Assembly (NCBI GenBank): GCA_030035585.1
Contig: CM057471.1
Span: 94,985,819-95,049,818 of the forward strand
Reading direction: 5' to 3'
DNA from: Dugong dugon
Lineage: Eukaryota; Chordata; Mammalia; Sirenia; Dugongidae
Length of the DNA stretch: 64,000 nt
In this document: positions 30,001 to 45,000 of the stretch, in pieces
How the letters are laid out: each line of letters opens with the position of its first letter
Position numbering within the stretch: the first letter of the stretch is position 1
The notes under the pieces: generated by a model
What the model was told of the DNA's origin: nothing
The model's database searches: none
Seen by the model: only the letters and a program-made list of their open reading frames with translations
Program-made: the position numbers and the translations under genes

Positions 30001-33000
30001 AGAACTCCTAGACGGTTCTTAAATTATTGACTGAAGAAAAAGAGAAGTGTCTTATAAACATCAAATCTAAGTTACTCAAGCCTGTGTACCTTCACTTGCC
30101 AAAGTTGACTTGTGTATTTGATCCTGAATATCATTTAATTCAACAAGAGAACAAACAGGGCCTGGCTTTTGAATCCATGGGCGACTTCTACCTTGTCTTA
30201 AAAAAAAAAAAAAAAAAAAAAGATCAAGATCAAAAGTAACTTGTTTGTTAGCTTTTTCTAATCTGCCCTCAAATTAGTTTCCCCAAAAAGTCACCAAACC
30301 GAAAACCAAACCCACTGCCATCAAGTTGATTCCGACTCAAAGCAGCCCTATAGGACAGAGTAGAACTTCCTATAGGGTTTCCAAGGCCATAATCTTTATG
30401 GAAGCAGACTGCCACAGCTTTCTCCTGTGGAGTGGCTGGTGGATTTGAAACACCAACCTTTCAGTTAGCAGCACAGTGCTTTAACCACTGTGCCACTAGG
30501 ACTCTTCCCAAAAGTGACGGTAATGTTAAAAAAGTATTATATAAAATAAACAAAATTTTACTAATATTCCTCAAAATAAAAGGATGCCCCCCCGCCATGT
30601 TGGATTCAGTGGAAAATGCAATGTTTGTTGCCACAGTGGCAGCTGAATCAGGAAATTCAAAAACACTCCCTCTGAAAATCAGAATCCAACAACTATAAAT
30701 GGTCTGAAAGCAAATTATTTTCTGATTGTAAGACCGATGACTTGTGGTCAAACACTGGCTTCATAACACATTATCCAAAACCCACTGCCATCAAGTCAAT
30801 TCCTACTCATAGCAACCCTGTAGAGTTTCTAAGACTATAAACCTACGGAAGCAGACTGTCACATCTGTCTCCTGCAGAGCTGCTGGTGGGTTCGAACCGC
30901 CAACCTTTTGGTTAGCAGCTGACCACTGTAACCACTGCAACCACTGCGCCACCACGGCACCTTCATAACACATTACTTGAGAGTATATTTAGCAAAAACG
31001 ACCTACTCTTACATTACATGGAAAAGATATCTCTTATAAAAAAAGCCTGTATCTATATATATTTACTGCTTCATGTAATTATAATGATATACATTAAATC
31101 AGTCTATGTTTAACATACCTAACTCCAGATTTCTCTTGGCCTTCTGCTTCTTCATCATCACTGTTATCAGAAAATTGGCAGTGGAGGACTTCATCTTGTT
31201 CTTCTAAGTGACCCAACAACATCTGACTTCGTGTTCGAAATCCAGCAACTATTCGATCCAGAGAGTACATAGGAGGACTCGTGTAGACCTTGCAAGTGAT
31301 TACCCCACCCAACAACAAAAAAAGTGATTTTTAAAACTTCTATGTTTATCCTATTTCTCAAAATGTTTTTAAAGAAATTATTTGATAGGTACTAAGAAAG
31401 GCATGCACGAAAATATCACAGCTCTTAAACACAGCACAGGCACTGCCCACAAATGTGTAGTCCACCCACAGAACAGTGTGTGAAGCGTAATATGGGTCCA
31501 GAGTCCTTGCCACCTTCCCCATGGGGTAACTGTTCCCTGCCCCATTCTTCCCAGTTCAGAAACTTGGAGAACCACAGTGTCGATGCTAAAGATCTGTATC
31601 CCCCTCCCATCCAAATCTCCCCACAGGAAGAAATCCAGAGCTACCTCCACTCCCTCTACGATGGTAAGTACTTAGGATAAAATATTGGGCAGTCATTAAA
31701 AATCATGACATAGAATATTTAATGACTGTCAAATACTCATCATATGCTATTAATTGAGAAATGCTAGGAATTAAAGTGTATGTATAAATATAATGAATAA
31801 TACACTTTAAAAATAACTAAGATCATGGAAAACCCTGAACAGATTTTTCATTCTTTCTCTCCAATATGTGTAAATAAGCACAGAAGAAATAACATCAATG
31901 TCAAAATAATTAAGTCATTTTTCCCTTTCCTTTAGCATTATTTTAGTCAAGGAAATATTTCTATCATCACAAGAAAATGTTAGATTAGCTAGACTTCTGC
32001 CAAAATGAAATGGAATGCATGAAGATTGATACCCTAAGCATTAGTGAGCTGAAATGGACTGGTATTGGCTGTTCTGAATCAGACAAGCATATGGTCTACT
32101 ATGCCTGGCATAACGAATTGAAGAGGAATGGTGTCCATTGCCAAAAAGAACATTTCAAGATCTATCCTGAAGTACGATGTTGTCAGTGATAGGATAATAT
32201 CCATATGCCTACAAGGAAGACCAGTAAATACAACTATTACTCAAATTTACACACCAACCACTAATGCCAAAGATGAAGAAATTGAAGATTTTTACCAACT
32301 TCTGTAGTCTGAAATTGATTAAACATGCAATCAAGATGCACTGATGATTACTGGTGATTGGAATGTGAAGGTTGGAAACAAAGACAAAGGGTCAGTAGTT
32401 GGAAAATATGGTCTTGGTGATAGAAATGATGCCGGAGATCGCATGATAGAATTTTGCAAGACCAACGACTTCTTCATTGCAAATACCTTTTTTCAACAAC
32501 ATAAACAGCAAATATACACATAGACCTCACCAGATGGAATACACAGAAATCAAATCGACTACATCTGTAGGAGACAATGAAGAAGCTCAATATCACCAGT
32601 CAGAAGAAGGCCAGGGGCCGAGTGCAGATCATCAGTTGCTCATATGCAAGTTCAGGCTGAAGCTGAAGAAAATTAAAACAAGTCCATGAGAGCCAAAGTA
32701 TGACCTTGAGGATATCCCACTTGAATTTGGAAACCATCTCAAGAACAGACTTGATGCTTTAAACACTAATGACTGAAACCAGACGGCTTGTGGGTTGACA
32801 TCAAGGACACCATACACAAAGAAAGCAAAAGGTCATTAAAGACAGGAAAGAAAGAAAAGACCAAAATGGATGTTAGAAAAGACTCTGAAATAAGTGAAAG
32901 AAAGAAATGGTGAAGTAAAAGGCCTGAAAAAAAGATTTCAAAGAGGGGCAAAGTAAAGTATTATAATGAAATATGCAAAGACCTGCAGTTAGAAAACCAA

Positions 33001-36000
33001 AAGGGAAGAACATTCTCGGCATTTCTCAAGCTGAAAGAACTAAAGAAAAAATTCAAGCCTTGAGTTGCAATATTGAAGGATTCTATGGCAAAAAACTGAT
33101 GCAGGAAGCATCAAAAGCGGATGGAAGGAAAATACAATCACTGTACCAAAAAGAACTGGTTGACATTCAACCATTTCAGGAGGTAGCATAAGATCAAGAG
33201 CTGGCGGTACTGAACGAAGAAGTCCAAGCTTCACTGAAGGCACTGGTGAAAAACAAGCCTCCAGGAATTGACAGAATACCAATTGAAATGTTTCAACAAA
33301 TGGATGCAATGCTGGAAGTCCTCACTTGTCTATGCCAAGAAATTTGGAAGACATCTACCTGGCCAAACAACTGGAAGAGATCCATATTTGTGCCCATTCC
33401 AAAGAAAGGTGATCCAACAGAATGCGGAAATTATCAAACAATATCATTAATATCCCATGCAGGTAAAATTATGCTGAAGATCATTCAAAAACGGTTGCAG
33501 TACATCGACAGGGAACTGCTAGAAATTCAAGCTGGATTTAGAAGATGATGTGGCATAAGGGATATCATTGCTGATGTCAGATGGATTTTCACTGAAAGCA
33601 GAGAATACCAAAAAGATGTTTTCCTGTGTTTTACTGGCTATGCAAAGGCATTTGACTGTGTGGATCATAATAAATTATGGATAACATCGCAAAGAATGAG
33701 AATTCCAGAACACTTAATTGTGCTCATGCAGAACTTGTACATAGACTAAGAGGCAGTCATTTGAACAGAACAAGAGGAGACTGCTTGGTTTAATATCAGA
33801 AAATGTGTGAGTCAGTGTCTTAGTCATCAAGTGCTGCTATAACAGAAATACAAGTGAATGGCTTTAACAAAGAGAAATTTATTTTCTCACAGTCTGGTAG
33901 GCTAGAAGTCCAAATTCAGGGCTTCAGCTCCAGGGGAAGGCTTTCTCTCTCTGTTAACGTTCTGATCAATCTTCCCTTCATCTGGGGGCATCTCAGCATG
34001 GGAACCTCAGGTCCAAAGGACACACTCTGCTCCCAGTGCTGCTTTCTTAGTGGTGTGAGGTCCCCAACTCTCTGCTTGCTTCTCTTTCCTTTTGTAAGAT
34101 AAAAGGTGGTGCAGGCCACACCCCAGGGAAACTCCCTTTATTCTGGATCAGGGATGTGACCTTAGTAAGGGTGTTACAATCCCACCCTAATCCTCTTTAA
34201 CATAAAACTACAATCACAAAATAGAGGACAACCATGCAATACTGGGAATCATGGCCCAGCCAATTCATACACACATTTTTTGGGGAGCATAATTCAATCC
34301 ATGACAGGCAGGGTTGTATCATTTCACCATACTTATTCAATCTGTATGCTGAGCAAATAATCCGAGAAGCTGGACTATATGAAGAAGAACGTGGCATCAG
34401 GATTGGAGGAAGACTCATTGACAACTTGTGATATGCAGATAACACAACCTTGCTTGCTGAAAGTAAAGAGGTCTTAAAGCACTTAAAAGACCACAGCCTT
34501 CAGTATGGATTACATCTTAACATAAAGAAAACAAAAATCCTCACAACTGGACCAATAAGCAACATCATGATAAACGGAGACAATATTGAACTTGTCAGGG
34601 ATTTCATTTTACTTGGATCCATAATCAATACCCATGGAAGCAGCAGTCAAGAAATCAAACAAACTGCACACCCATGTTCATTGCAGCATTGTTCACAATA
34701 GCAAAAAGATGGAAACAACCTAGGTGCCCATCAACAGGTGAATGGATAAACAAACTATGGTACATACACAAATGGAGTACTATACAACGATAAAAAACAG
34801 TGATGAATCTGTGAAGCATCTCACAACATGGATGAATCTGGAGGGCATTATGTTGAGTGAAATAAGTCAATCACAAAAGGACAAATACTGTATGAGACCA
34901 CTACTATAAAAACTCATGAAAAGGTTTACACACAAAAAGAAACAATCTTTGATGGTTGCGAGGCAGGGGAGGGGCAGGAGGGAAAAACACTAAATAGCTA
35001 ATAGATAAGTGGTAACTTTGGTGAAGGGTAAGGCAATACACAATACTGGGGAAGCCAGCACAACTTGTCCAAGGCAAGGTCATAGAAGCTTCATAGATAC
35101 ATCCAAACTCCCTGAGGGACTGAATTACTGGGCTGAGGGATATGGTGACCATGGTCTCAGGGAACATCTAGCTCAATTGGCATAACATAGTTTATAAAGA
35201 AAATGTTCTACATTCTACTTTGGTGAGTAGCATTAGGGTCTTAAAAGCCTGTGAGTGGCCATCTAAGATATTCCACTTGTCTCACTCCTTTTGGAGCAAG
35301 GGAGAATGAAGAAAACCAAAGACACAAGGGAAAGATTAGTCCAAAGGACTAATGGACCACAACTACCACAGCCTCCACCAGACCAAGTCCAGCACAACTA
35401 GATGGTGCCTGGCTACCACCACTGATTGCTCTGACAGGGATCACAATAGAGGGTCCCAGACAGGGCTGGAGAAAAATGTAAACAAAATTCTAACTCAAAA
35501 AAAAAAGACCAGACTTACTGGTCTGACAGAGACTGGACAAACCCTGAGAGTATGGCCCCAGGACACCCTTATAGCTCAGTAATGAAGTCACTCCTGAGGT
35601 TCACCCTTCAGCCAAAGGTGAGACAGGCCCATAAAACAAAACAAGACTAAATATGTACACCAGACCAGCAGCAAGGATGAGAAGGCAGGAGGAGACAGGA
35701 TAGCTGGTAATTGGGAACTCAGGGTCAAGAAGGGGAGAGTGTTGACATGCCATGGGGTTGGCAACCAATGTCACAAAACAATATGTGTATTGTTTAATGT
35801 GAAACTACTTTGCTTTGTAAACCTTCATGTAAAGTACAGTTAAAAAAAAATCAAATGACATGTTGCAGTGGACAAATCTGCTGCAAAAGACCTCTTTAAA
35901 GTGTTAACAAGCAAAGATGTCACTTTGAGGACTAAGGTGGACCTGACCCAAGCCATGGTATTTTCAATCACCTCATATGCATGCAAAAGCTGGGCAATGA

Positions 36001-39000
36001 ACAAGGAAGACTGAAGAAGGATTGACACCTTTGAATTACAATGTTGGCAAAGAATACTGAATATTCCACGCACTGCCGGAAGAAGGAACAAATCTGTCTT
36101 GGAAGAAAACAGCCAGAGTGCTCCTTTGAAGTGAGGACGGCAAGACTTCGTCTTCCGTACTCTGAACATGTTATCAGAAAGGACAAGTCCCTAGAGAAGG
36201 ACATCATGCTTGGTAAAGTAGAGAGGTCAGTGAAAAAGAGGAAGACCCTCTACAGGATGGACTGACACAGTGGCTGCAACAGGGAGCTCAAACATAGGAA
36301 AGATTGTGAGGATGGCACAGGACCAGGCAATGTTTCAATATGTTGGGCATGGGGTCGCTATGAGTTGGAACCGACTTGACGGCACCTAACAACAACAACA
36401 GACTTCTTCCATGGAGACAGAAATCTAGGAGAAAATGAAATGGTATTTCATATGCCCTTTTTGGCTTAATTTAGCTAGTTTTGGTATCCAGTATGAAACC
36501 TTCCCCTCACCCTTAGACCAACAGGTTAGCAGACAGAACTTGAGTTAAGTCTTGCCATGTTGCATCTCCCATGCAAGCCTGCCTTTTCATAACTGCTGGA
36601 GGGACTAGTCCAAACAAGAGAGGTAGCTAGGATTCCTGCACACACACGAGGAGCAGGAAATCTCTCAATAGTGTTCATCATACGACCTTTCTATCTTTCT
36701 CCTTTTCCCCTTCTTTTGGTGTCTGGAAGGGTACTTTTGGGGTAAAAAGAAATTTTTAAAAACAAAATTAAAAATTTGCTAATACCAAACACTGACTGTG
36801 GAAGTCTTTATTCCAGTCATTGTTAGATCTAATCAAACAATTAGAGGTTAGAATAGAAGAGCCTAACCCTTCTCACAGAGGCATGGAGCTCTATCTCCCA
36901 CAAAAACGTGTGTGTGCACGTGTGTGTATGTCTGTGTGGTAAGAAACAGAGAAACAGGGACGATGTGCCACTTTGTAACCAGAAAACACAAATGTTATTT
37001 TTAGGAAATAAAAGATGGGAGAAAAACAGGAAATTTTCACATTTCTACTTGTTGTTAGGTGTCGTCAAGATGATTTTGACTCATAGCAAGTAGCCAAGAG
37101 GAAAGAAAATTTAAGTATAGAAGGCGTGACATATATAATTATTAAGTTACATTAACAAATATCAAATTTAAATCCTGGAAAGAATTTATCTGTTTTCCCA
37201 AATGTTCTAGGAATATTTACCATATATCCAACCATAAAGAAAATGTCAATAACTCTCCAAAATAAAATTGAAATGAATAATAACAATGGTTTAAATTTTA
37301 AAATCCAACCACTCAAAACTGAAAAACATCCAGATAAGGATAGCATCTGTCTTATTCACTCTGAGGCATCTGGCACCCCATGGGCTTGTGTTGAGGATGC
37401 AGTGGGTCAGGCACCACACTGGGCATTTTCGGAGTCAGCATTGCATGTACGTCTTCCATTCAACCACCTGTTACCCCCATTCTTACCGATGAAGAACCTG
37501 GGAGTCACACATTCTTAGTCACACTACAAAGCTGCACACTGGAGCTGGTATTCACACCCAAGCAGCCTGCCTGACTGCAAAGTCTCTGATGCTCACATAT
37601 CATTTGCCTCTCATAGTTCTTACCTCTGTAACTATAACCACCGCATAGTTCTCACTAAAATAAATAATTTCCCTTCATAAAATTAGTAAATAGGAATCAA
37701 AATTCATGAATCTGCAAATTAGTCTTTTCCATAGTAGAGATTCCTGTGCGTACATATATTTCTCACCCACACATATATTTACAATTAATAAAAAATAAAA
37801 CTAAACTCCATACCGATTGTATCAACTTGGCAAGACTGAATAATACATAAATGTCATTTTAAAAATACTAAAAAACAGAACACAAGTCAAAATGAACACC
37901 CTCCAACCTCATCTCAGCCTGGTGTGGTTAAAGAAGAAAAAAAAATTCATGAAGCTATCAGACTCAATCATGTCTGAAAATATGACGGCAAAGGATAATT
38001 TTTTTCCTTAATGAAGGGTAGACTTTATCTTCTTCCAACTATTCCCTCCAAATAAAACTATCCATTCTCTTGTTTATTCATTTTTTATTAAAAAGAACCA
38101 TGCTCGTAAGAGTATATACGCCAAAATCCATGAAACCAAATAGGAAAAAAAAAAAAAAATGCTGAGGTTATACAAATACACACTATGACATTATATTATA
38201 TATAATATTGTTTAAATCTCGAACTAAGAAAAAGATTAATGTTTGGACTTTACCTTCCTCGAGTCTGGTCTTGCTGGGATATAAACATAATGCCCCAAAT
38301 GATTATCAAATGGTACAGTAAATGGTCTCTTTTCAGGTATCCTGGCATCTGGCCCATCTCCACAAGTTTCCTTCACTGAAGAAGTCATTGACAGGTTAAG
38401 TTTTGTTAGTTCTTCACTCAGTTGATCCACGAGAAGTTGTTGTTCTATTATTTTTTCATTCTTTGTAGAAGAAGAGAATTTTTTAAATGAGAACTTCAGT
38501 ACAAGTGTAGATTATGATTAAAAATAAATTTACATTGACCACAATCACAACTACTTTAACAATACAATAAAACCTCATTTATCCAAAGACCAGTATTTGC
38601 AAGTACCTAGGCTTGTTCTGGGAGGTAAAAACTTTTGAATAGTAAGCAGCAACAAACACAGCCAAAAAAGAGTCAAACACTCAAAGATAATGCCCCATAC
38701 CCTATGATTGGTTGGTTCTCCAGTCTGAAAGGCTCTGACTAGCTGATCTTTACAAAAGTATGGGCTTTCTGGCTGAAACCCAACAAGTAACAAGAGACAA
38801 CAAAGTTGAAAAGTAGAAAAAAAATTGGCAGACAACAGAGATGGCAGCAAAGAAGATGGAAGGTAGTTAAGTAACAGGTGCAGTGAGGTGAGAGCCTTTA
38901 CTCAGTAAAAAAGAAAGCTAAAAGCAAAAAGAGCTAGAAAATAGCCAACTGCTAGTCCTGGTAGGAAGGAGAACTTAGAAATCAAAGGTAGAATAAATTT

Positions 39001-42000
39001 TGTATCAGGAGTATGTGAGTGTGTGTGGTTTACCTTTTTATGTATCCTCTAAAGAAAAAATCTGAAGCATACCCAAGCCGTAAGGTTCTAACATCAATCT
39101 TTATTTTACAAGCACAAAATTATGTAAACAAGAAATTGTCATTCACCCTGACACATCACATGTACTACAGTGTTGAAGTGGGGAGAGAAAAAAAAAAAAA
39201 CAAACCCTAGTGGTTCATTGTGTTAATGCTAAGCAATAAAAACACAACCTTATTTTAAAAAGTCAGGTATTCAGATAATTAGGATATTCAACACCAGTGG
39301 CATATGTGTTAAATGGAGGCCTTATACTGTCTGGGAAAAAGACAAAAATATCAATTAATATTAGACTTTAATAAGTCAAGGGTGCACGGTGTACTTTCCA
39401 GGTTAACATCTGGGGGGAAAAAAAAGTAAAAGAGCAACTTCTGAGCTAATGGAGAGAAACAATAGAAAAATAAAAATTGCCCAATTGGTCTGAAAGAAGG
39501 TAGAAAAGGAGAGAAAAAGGAACATAGAGCAGGCAGGAAAAATAAAAAGCACAATGACTGATTTTAGTCAAAATACAGTAGAATTATATTAAATCCATAA
39601 ATGAACTAAATCAATTAAATAAAGACTATCAGATAGGATTTTAAAATAAACTAGTCATATGCTGCTTACAAGAAATACAACAAAAAGATTAAAACTAAAA
39701 TGGAAAGGAGACGCCATATAAACATTAATCAAAAGAAAGCTGGTGTCCCCATTAGGATGGCTATGACTTGAAAAACAGAAAACAACAAGTGTTGACGAGG
39801 ATGTGGAGAAATTGGAACCCTAATCCATTGCTAGTGGAATTGTAAAATGGTGTAGCCACTTTTGAAAAGAGTTTGGTAATACCTCAAAAAGTTAAACACA
39901 GAATTACATATGACCCAGCAATTTCACTTCTAGATATAAGGAGAGAAGTGAAAGCAGGAGCGCAAACAGAAACTTGACACCAATGTTCACTGCGGCACTT
40001 TCCACAATAGCCAAAAGGTGGAAACAACCTAAATGCCCATCAACAGTTGAATGGATAAACAAAATGTGGTATATTTACACAGTAGAATATTACTCAGCCT
40101 TAAAGAGAAATGAAATCCTGACACATGCCACAACATGGATGAACCTTGAAAACATTATGCTGAGCGAAATCAGTCACAAAAGGACAAATACTGTATGATC
40201 TCACTTATCATGAAATAAGTATAAACCAATGGTTTATTAGTGGTTATCAAGGGTGGGAGGGAAGGACAAAGGTACAGCGTTTGCTTAAGAGGCACTGATT
40301 TATGTTAATGGTACTGGAATCATTTGGAAAAGGATAGTGGGGCCCTGGTGGTGCAATGGTTAAGCACTTGGTTGCTAACCAAAAGGTCAATGGTTTGAAC
40401 CTACCAGCTGGTCAGTGGGAGAAAAGACCTGGTGATCTGTTCCCATTAAGACTACAGCCTAGGGAACCCTATGAGGCAGTTCTACTTTGTCCTATAGGGT
40501 CGCTATGAGTCAGAATCAACTCAACAGCATGCAACAATAACCACAATGGTTGCACAACCTGAAGAATATAATTAATGTCACTGAATTACACATATAGAAA
40601 TTGTTGAAAAAAAATTAATCACACACATGAAAGTGCTATTCTATTTAGTTGGGTCCATTTTAACTAAGTTTAGTTAGGTCCTATTTCAACTAAATCTATA
40701 GAAGCCTTACCTGCAATCTATTCACTTTTTGCGCTTCTTTCAAAGATGTAACATGTCCTTTGTTTTCCTGTACCATCATTTGCACTTGATTCTTTAGCTC
40801 CTTCACTTCCAGTTCCTTCTGATTAAATACTACTTCATCAGCAGCGAGTGCGCACTAGGAGAGGAAGAAGTCACACGTGAGATTCACCACGGAAAGCATT
40901 CAGAGGCTGTGAAGACTCACGAGAACCCACATGATACCACAAAAATTGCGATCTGATGACAGCTTGATGACATTTCTTAAAATTTTTCTCATCCTTTTTA
41001 TTTTCAGTGATTTCCTGGTTTCTTTTTAAGAAAGATAGAAGTAGTTGAGAGAACCTATCATTGCTATAGCATAGAAATTAGCGACCATGAAGACAGTCAG
41101 ATTTTCCAGATTTGTATTTCCTGCATTTTAAAATGCAAACCAGTCATTTAGGTTCTACAGTACAGGCAGTCCCCGGATTATGAACGAGTTCCATTCCTAA
41201 ATCTATCTTTAAATTGAATTTGTACGTAAGTCAGAATAGTTAGGTACGGTTCATATCTAACGTCATTAAATGTTTGTCTTAGTATACAGTGTACCTTTCT
41301 ATGCATAAAAAACATTAAAGAAACACTTCCAGACATGCTAAAACATCTTTAACATGATAATACAGTAATAATAATAATAACGTTTTGATGTGAGTCATGA
41401 AGTAGCACCTGTTTGTTATTATGAACCATTGTATGTACCTTGAATTTTTAATATAATAAGCTTTATGGGGGTTGGTTCATAACTATAAGTTGCAGGTAAG
41501 TCAGATGTTTATAACCCGGAGACTGCCTGTACATTCAATAAGATTTTTGCAATTTTGCTAGAACTGCCATGAGGTTTTCACATGGGCTTTTAAAAATTAA
41601 AAAGGTCACATTTTCCCAACTCTAAACTACAGGGTATAAGAATGCATTTTTAAAATGTACATTTATCTGTTAATAAACTATATATCAGCACCTGGTTCCT
41701 GAATTTGTACATTTTCACTCTGAAGAGATATATTTTAAAGAAGTCTGATAATATGGCTAAATAGTTGTTATTTCTTAGTTTCCAATGAATTATGGTTGTT
41801 TTCAAGTATACTAGGGATATGCAAATAATACATTTAAAACAATTTTTAAGTTAAATAAAGAGAAAGAAAATTAATATTTGTCAAGGGCCGACTTCATGCC
41901 AGATGCTGACATGGCATTTTTTCAGTATCTCATTGAAAAGGCTTATAGTTACATTCTGACAGATGAAGAAACAAACTCAGAGAGATTAAAACCATTTCCC

Positions 42001-45000
42001 AAAATGACACCATGGGTAAAACAAACTCCTGACAGTTGACCCCAGGGTGTGTCCGGATAGAAGTCTGAGCTCTTTCTACTAAGACTGCAGGAAAACAAAG
42101 AACATGTACTTGATTTACAACAATCTTTTCCACTTTACAAATGAGACGTAATCTACAAAAACGCATTATGTGTGCCTTTTCAGGAGCCAGCATGGAGGTG
42201 TACCACTCATCTGTCAGTTTGTTGTACTGTGGTGGCTTGCATCTTGCTGTGATGCTGGAAGCTCTGACACTGGTATTCAAATACTAGCAGGGTTACCCAT
42301 GGTGAACAGGTTTCAGCGGAGCTTCCAAACTAAGACAGACTTAGAAGAAGGACCTCGCGATCTACTTGTAGAAAAAAAATTGGCCAGGGAAAACTTTATG
42401 AATAGCAGTGGAACACTGTCTGATACAGTGCCAGAAGATGAGCCCCTCACACTGGAAGGCACTAAAAATATGACTGAGGAAGAGCTGCCTCCTCAAAGTA
42501 GAGTCAACCTTAATGACATGGATGGAGTCAAGCTTTTGAGACCTTCATTTGTTGATGTGGTATGACTCAAACTTAGGAGAAACAGCTGCAGACATCCAAT
42601 AATAATTGGAATGTGGGAATGTACAAAGTATGAATCCAGGAAAATTGAAAGTTGTCAAAAATGAACTGGAATGCATAATGACTGATATCCTAGACATTAG
42701 TGAGCTGAAATGGACTGGTACTGGTCATTTTGAATTAGACAATCATATGGCCTCCTATACCAGGAATGAAAAATTAAAGAGGAATGGTGTCGCATTCATC
42801 ATCGAAAAAAACATTTCATCTGTGCTGATGTACAATGCTGTTAGTGATAGGATAATATCTATACACCTACAAGGAAGACCAGTTACTACAACTATTATTC
42901 CAATTTACACTCCAACCACTAATTCCAAAGATGAAGAAACTTAAGACTTTTAGCAACTTATGCGGCCTGAAATTGATCAAACATGCAATCAAGATGCATT
43001 GATAATTACTGGTGATTGGAATGTGAAAGTTGGAAACAAAGAAGGATCAGTAGTTGGAAAATACGGCCTTGGTGATAGAAATGATGCCACAGACTGCATG
43101 ATAGAATTTTGCAAGACCAACAACTTCTTCATTGCAAATACCTTTTTTCAACAACATAAACAGCAACTATACACATGGACCTCACCAGATAGAATACACA
43201 GGAATCAAATTGACTACATCTGTGGAAAGAGACAATGGAGAAACTCAATATCATCAGTCAGAAGAAGGCCAGGGGTCAACTGCAGAACAGACTATCAATT
43301 CCTCTTGTCTAAGTAAAGACAAGATGGCTCCAGCAAGTGACCAAAAGAATCAGATGACCTTCCAAAAGGAAAAAAAGCAGTGGAAATAACTGAAACGGAA
43401 TTCAAAAGACTAATATTTAGTGCTCCCCAAGAGCTTAAGAAAGAGATCAAGGAAAACACAGACGAAATCATGGAAAACACACAGACGAAGCAATAGAAGA
43501 CTTCAGGAAAATAATACAAGAACAAAACATCAAAATAAACCATTAGAAATCATACAAAAACAGCAGCTGGAAATCAGTTTCAGAAATGGACAACTCAATA
43601 TAAGGTTTAGGAGCAAATCTGAAACAATGGAGGACAGAATCAGCGAGATTGAAGACAAATCCATGGACACCCCTTTATTTGAGGAAAAATCAGAGAAAAG
43701 AATGAAGAAAACCTAAGAATTATGTGGGACACAATCAAGGGCAAAAAACTATGAGTGATCAGAGTTGCAGAACAGAGGGAGAAAATGGAAAATACAGAGA
43801 AGATTGTTGAAGATTTCCTGGCAGAAAACCTCCCAAATATCATGAAAGATGAAAAGCTGACCATCCAAGATGCTCAATGAACCCCATATAGAACAGACCA
43901 CAAAAGAAAGTCACCAAGACATATAATCACACTTGCCAAAACTGAAGACAAAGAATCCTGAGAGCAGCTCGAGAAAAACAAAAAGTAACCAACAGAGAGG
44001 AAACAAGAAGACTAAGCTCTGATTACTTGGCAGAAACTATACAGTCAAGAAGGCAATGGGATGACATATATAAAACCTTGAAAGAAAAAAACTGCCAACC
44101 AAGAATAATATATCCTGCAAAACTCTCTCTCAAATGTGATGGCAAAATTAGGACATTTCCAGAAAAACAGAAATTAAGGGAATTTGTAAAACCAAATCCA
44201 AACTTACAAGAAATATTAAAAGGGAGTCCTTCAGTTAGAGAACCAACAACATCAGATAACAACTGGAGTTTAGGACCCAGTACAGCATCAGCCAGATACC
44301 AACCTAAGTAAAGAACTCTCAATAATAAAACAAAGCTAAAAGACTTAAAACAGGGAAACAGAGACATTAGTGCATAAATGGTGACAACATCAAAACAATA
44401 AAAGGGGGAATAAATGGTGTAGGTATAGAACTTTCAAATGGAGAGGAAGTCAAGGTGATATCAAGTAATAAAAGACTGGTTCAAACTTAGGAAAATAAGG
44501 TAAATTTCAAGGCAAGTAGACAGAAAGTTAACAAACCTACTCATCAGAATAAAAAACAAAAACATAAAGTCTCAGTAAACACAAAATGTATAATAAAAGA
44601 AAAGAAAAATCCACAAAAAAAAAAAAAGGAACTCAGCACAGGAAAGAGGAACAAAGAAAACATCAGCACCACACAAAAAAAAGCACAATATGACAACAAT
44701 AAACTCATACCTATCGATAATCACACTGATGTAAATGGCTTAAAGTTTTTTTTAATTAGAAATCATGCCCTTTGAAACTTTCATACATACTCTTTTTTTT
44801 TTTTTGGTAGGGTATAACCTATAGCTTGAAATATGAGCCACTGAACTCTCATATTCCATTTAATTTTTAAAGAATAAATTACACAAATGGATTACGGTTA
44901 ACACAAGTGCTGATTTAGTTTTGTCTTTGCCACTTCTGCCATTTTCCTACCTGACTGCAAGTCCACTCGGTGGAATTAGGAAAGCGACACCCTACACGAA

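Larger units (their letters stand above)
32002..36399 (+). mobile_element. RTE-clade LINE, split by two later insertions
   Basis: The RTE sequence is in three pieces: 32002-33815, 34307-34659 and 35851-36399. Near-identical 11-bp flanks, agacttctgcc (31991-32001) and agacttcttcc (36400-36410), mark the target site. Read in fragments it encodes an APE-type endonuclease ([11 protein letters not shown] region near 32350) and a reverse transcriptase. The catalytic YADD box has become YADN at 34432-34443, preceded by a stop codon. It ends in caacaacaaca repeats. It is 5' truncated and dead. Confidence 0.92.

Noticed and set aside
42606..43316. Endonuclease-like frames as a host nuclease
   Set aside because: They are an RTE LINE endonuclease with in-frame stops, and the same sequence recurs at 32.0-32.7 kb.
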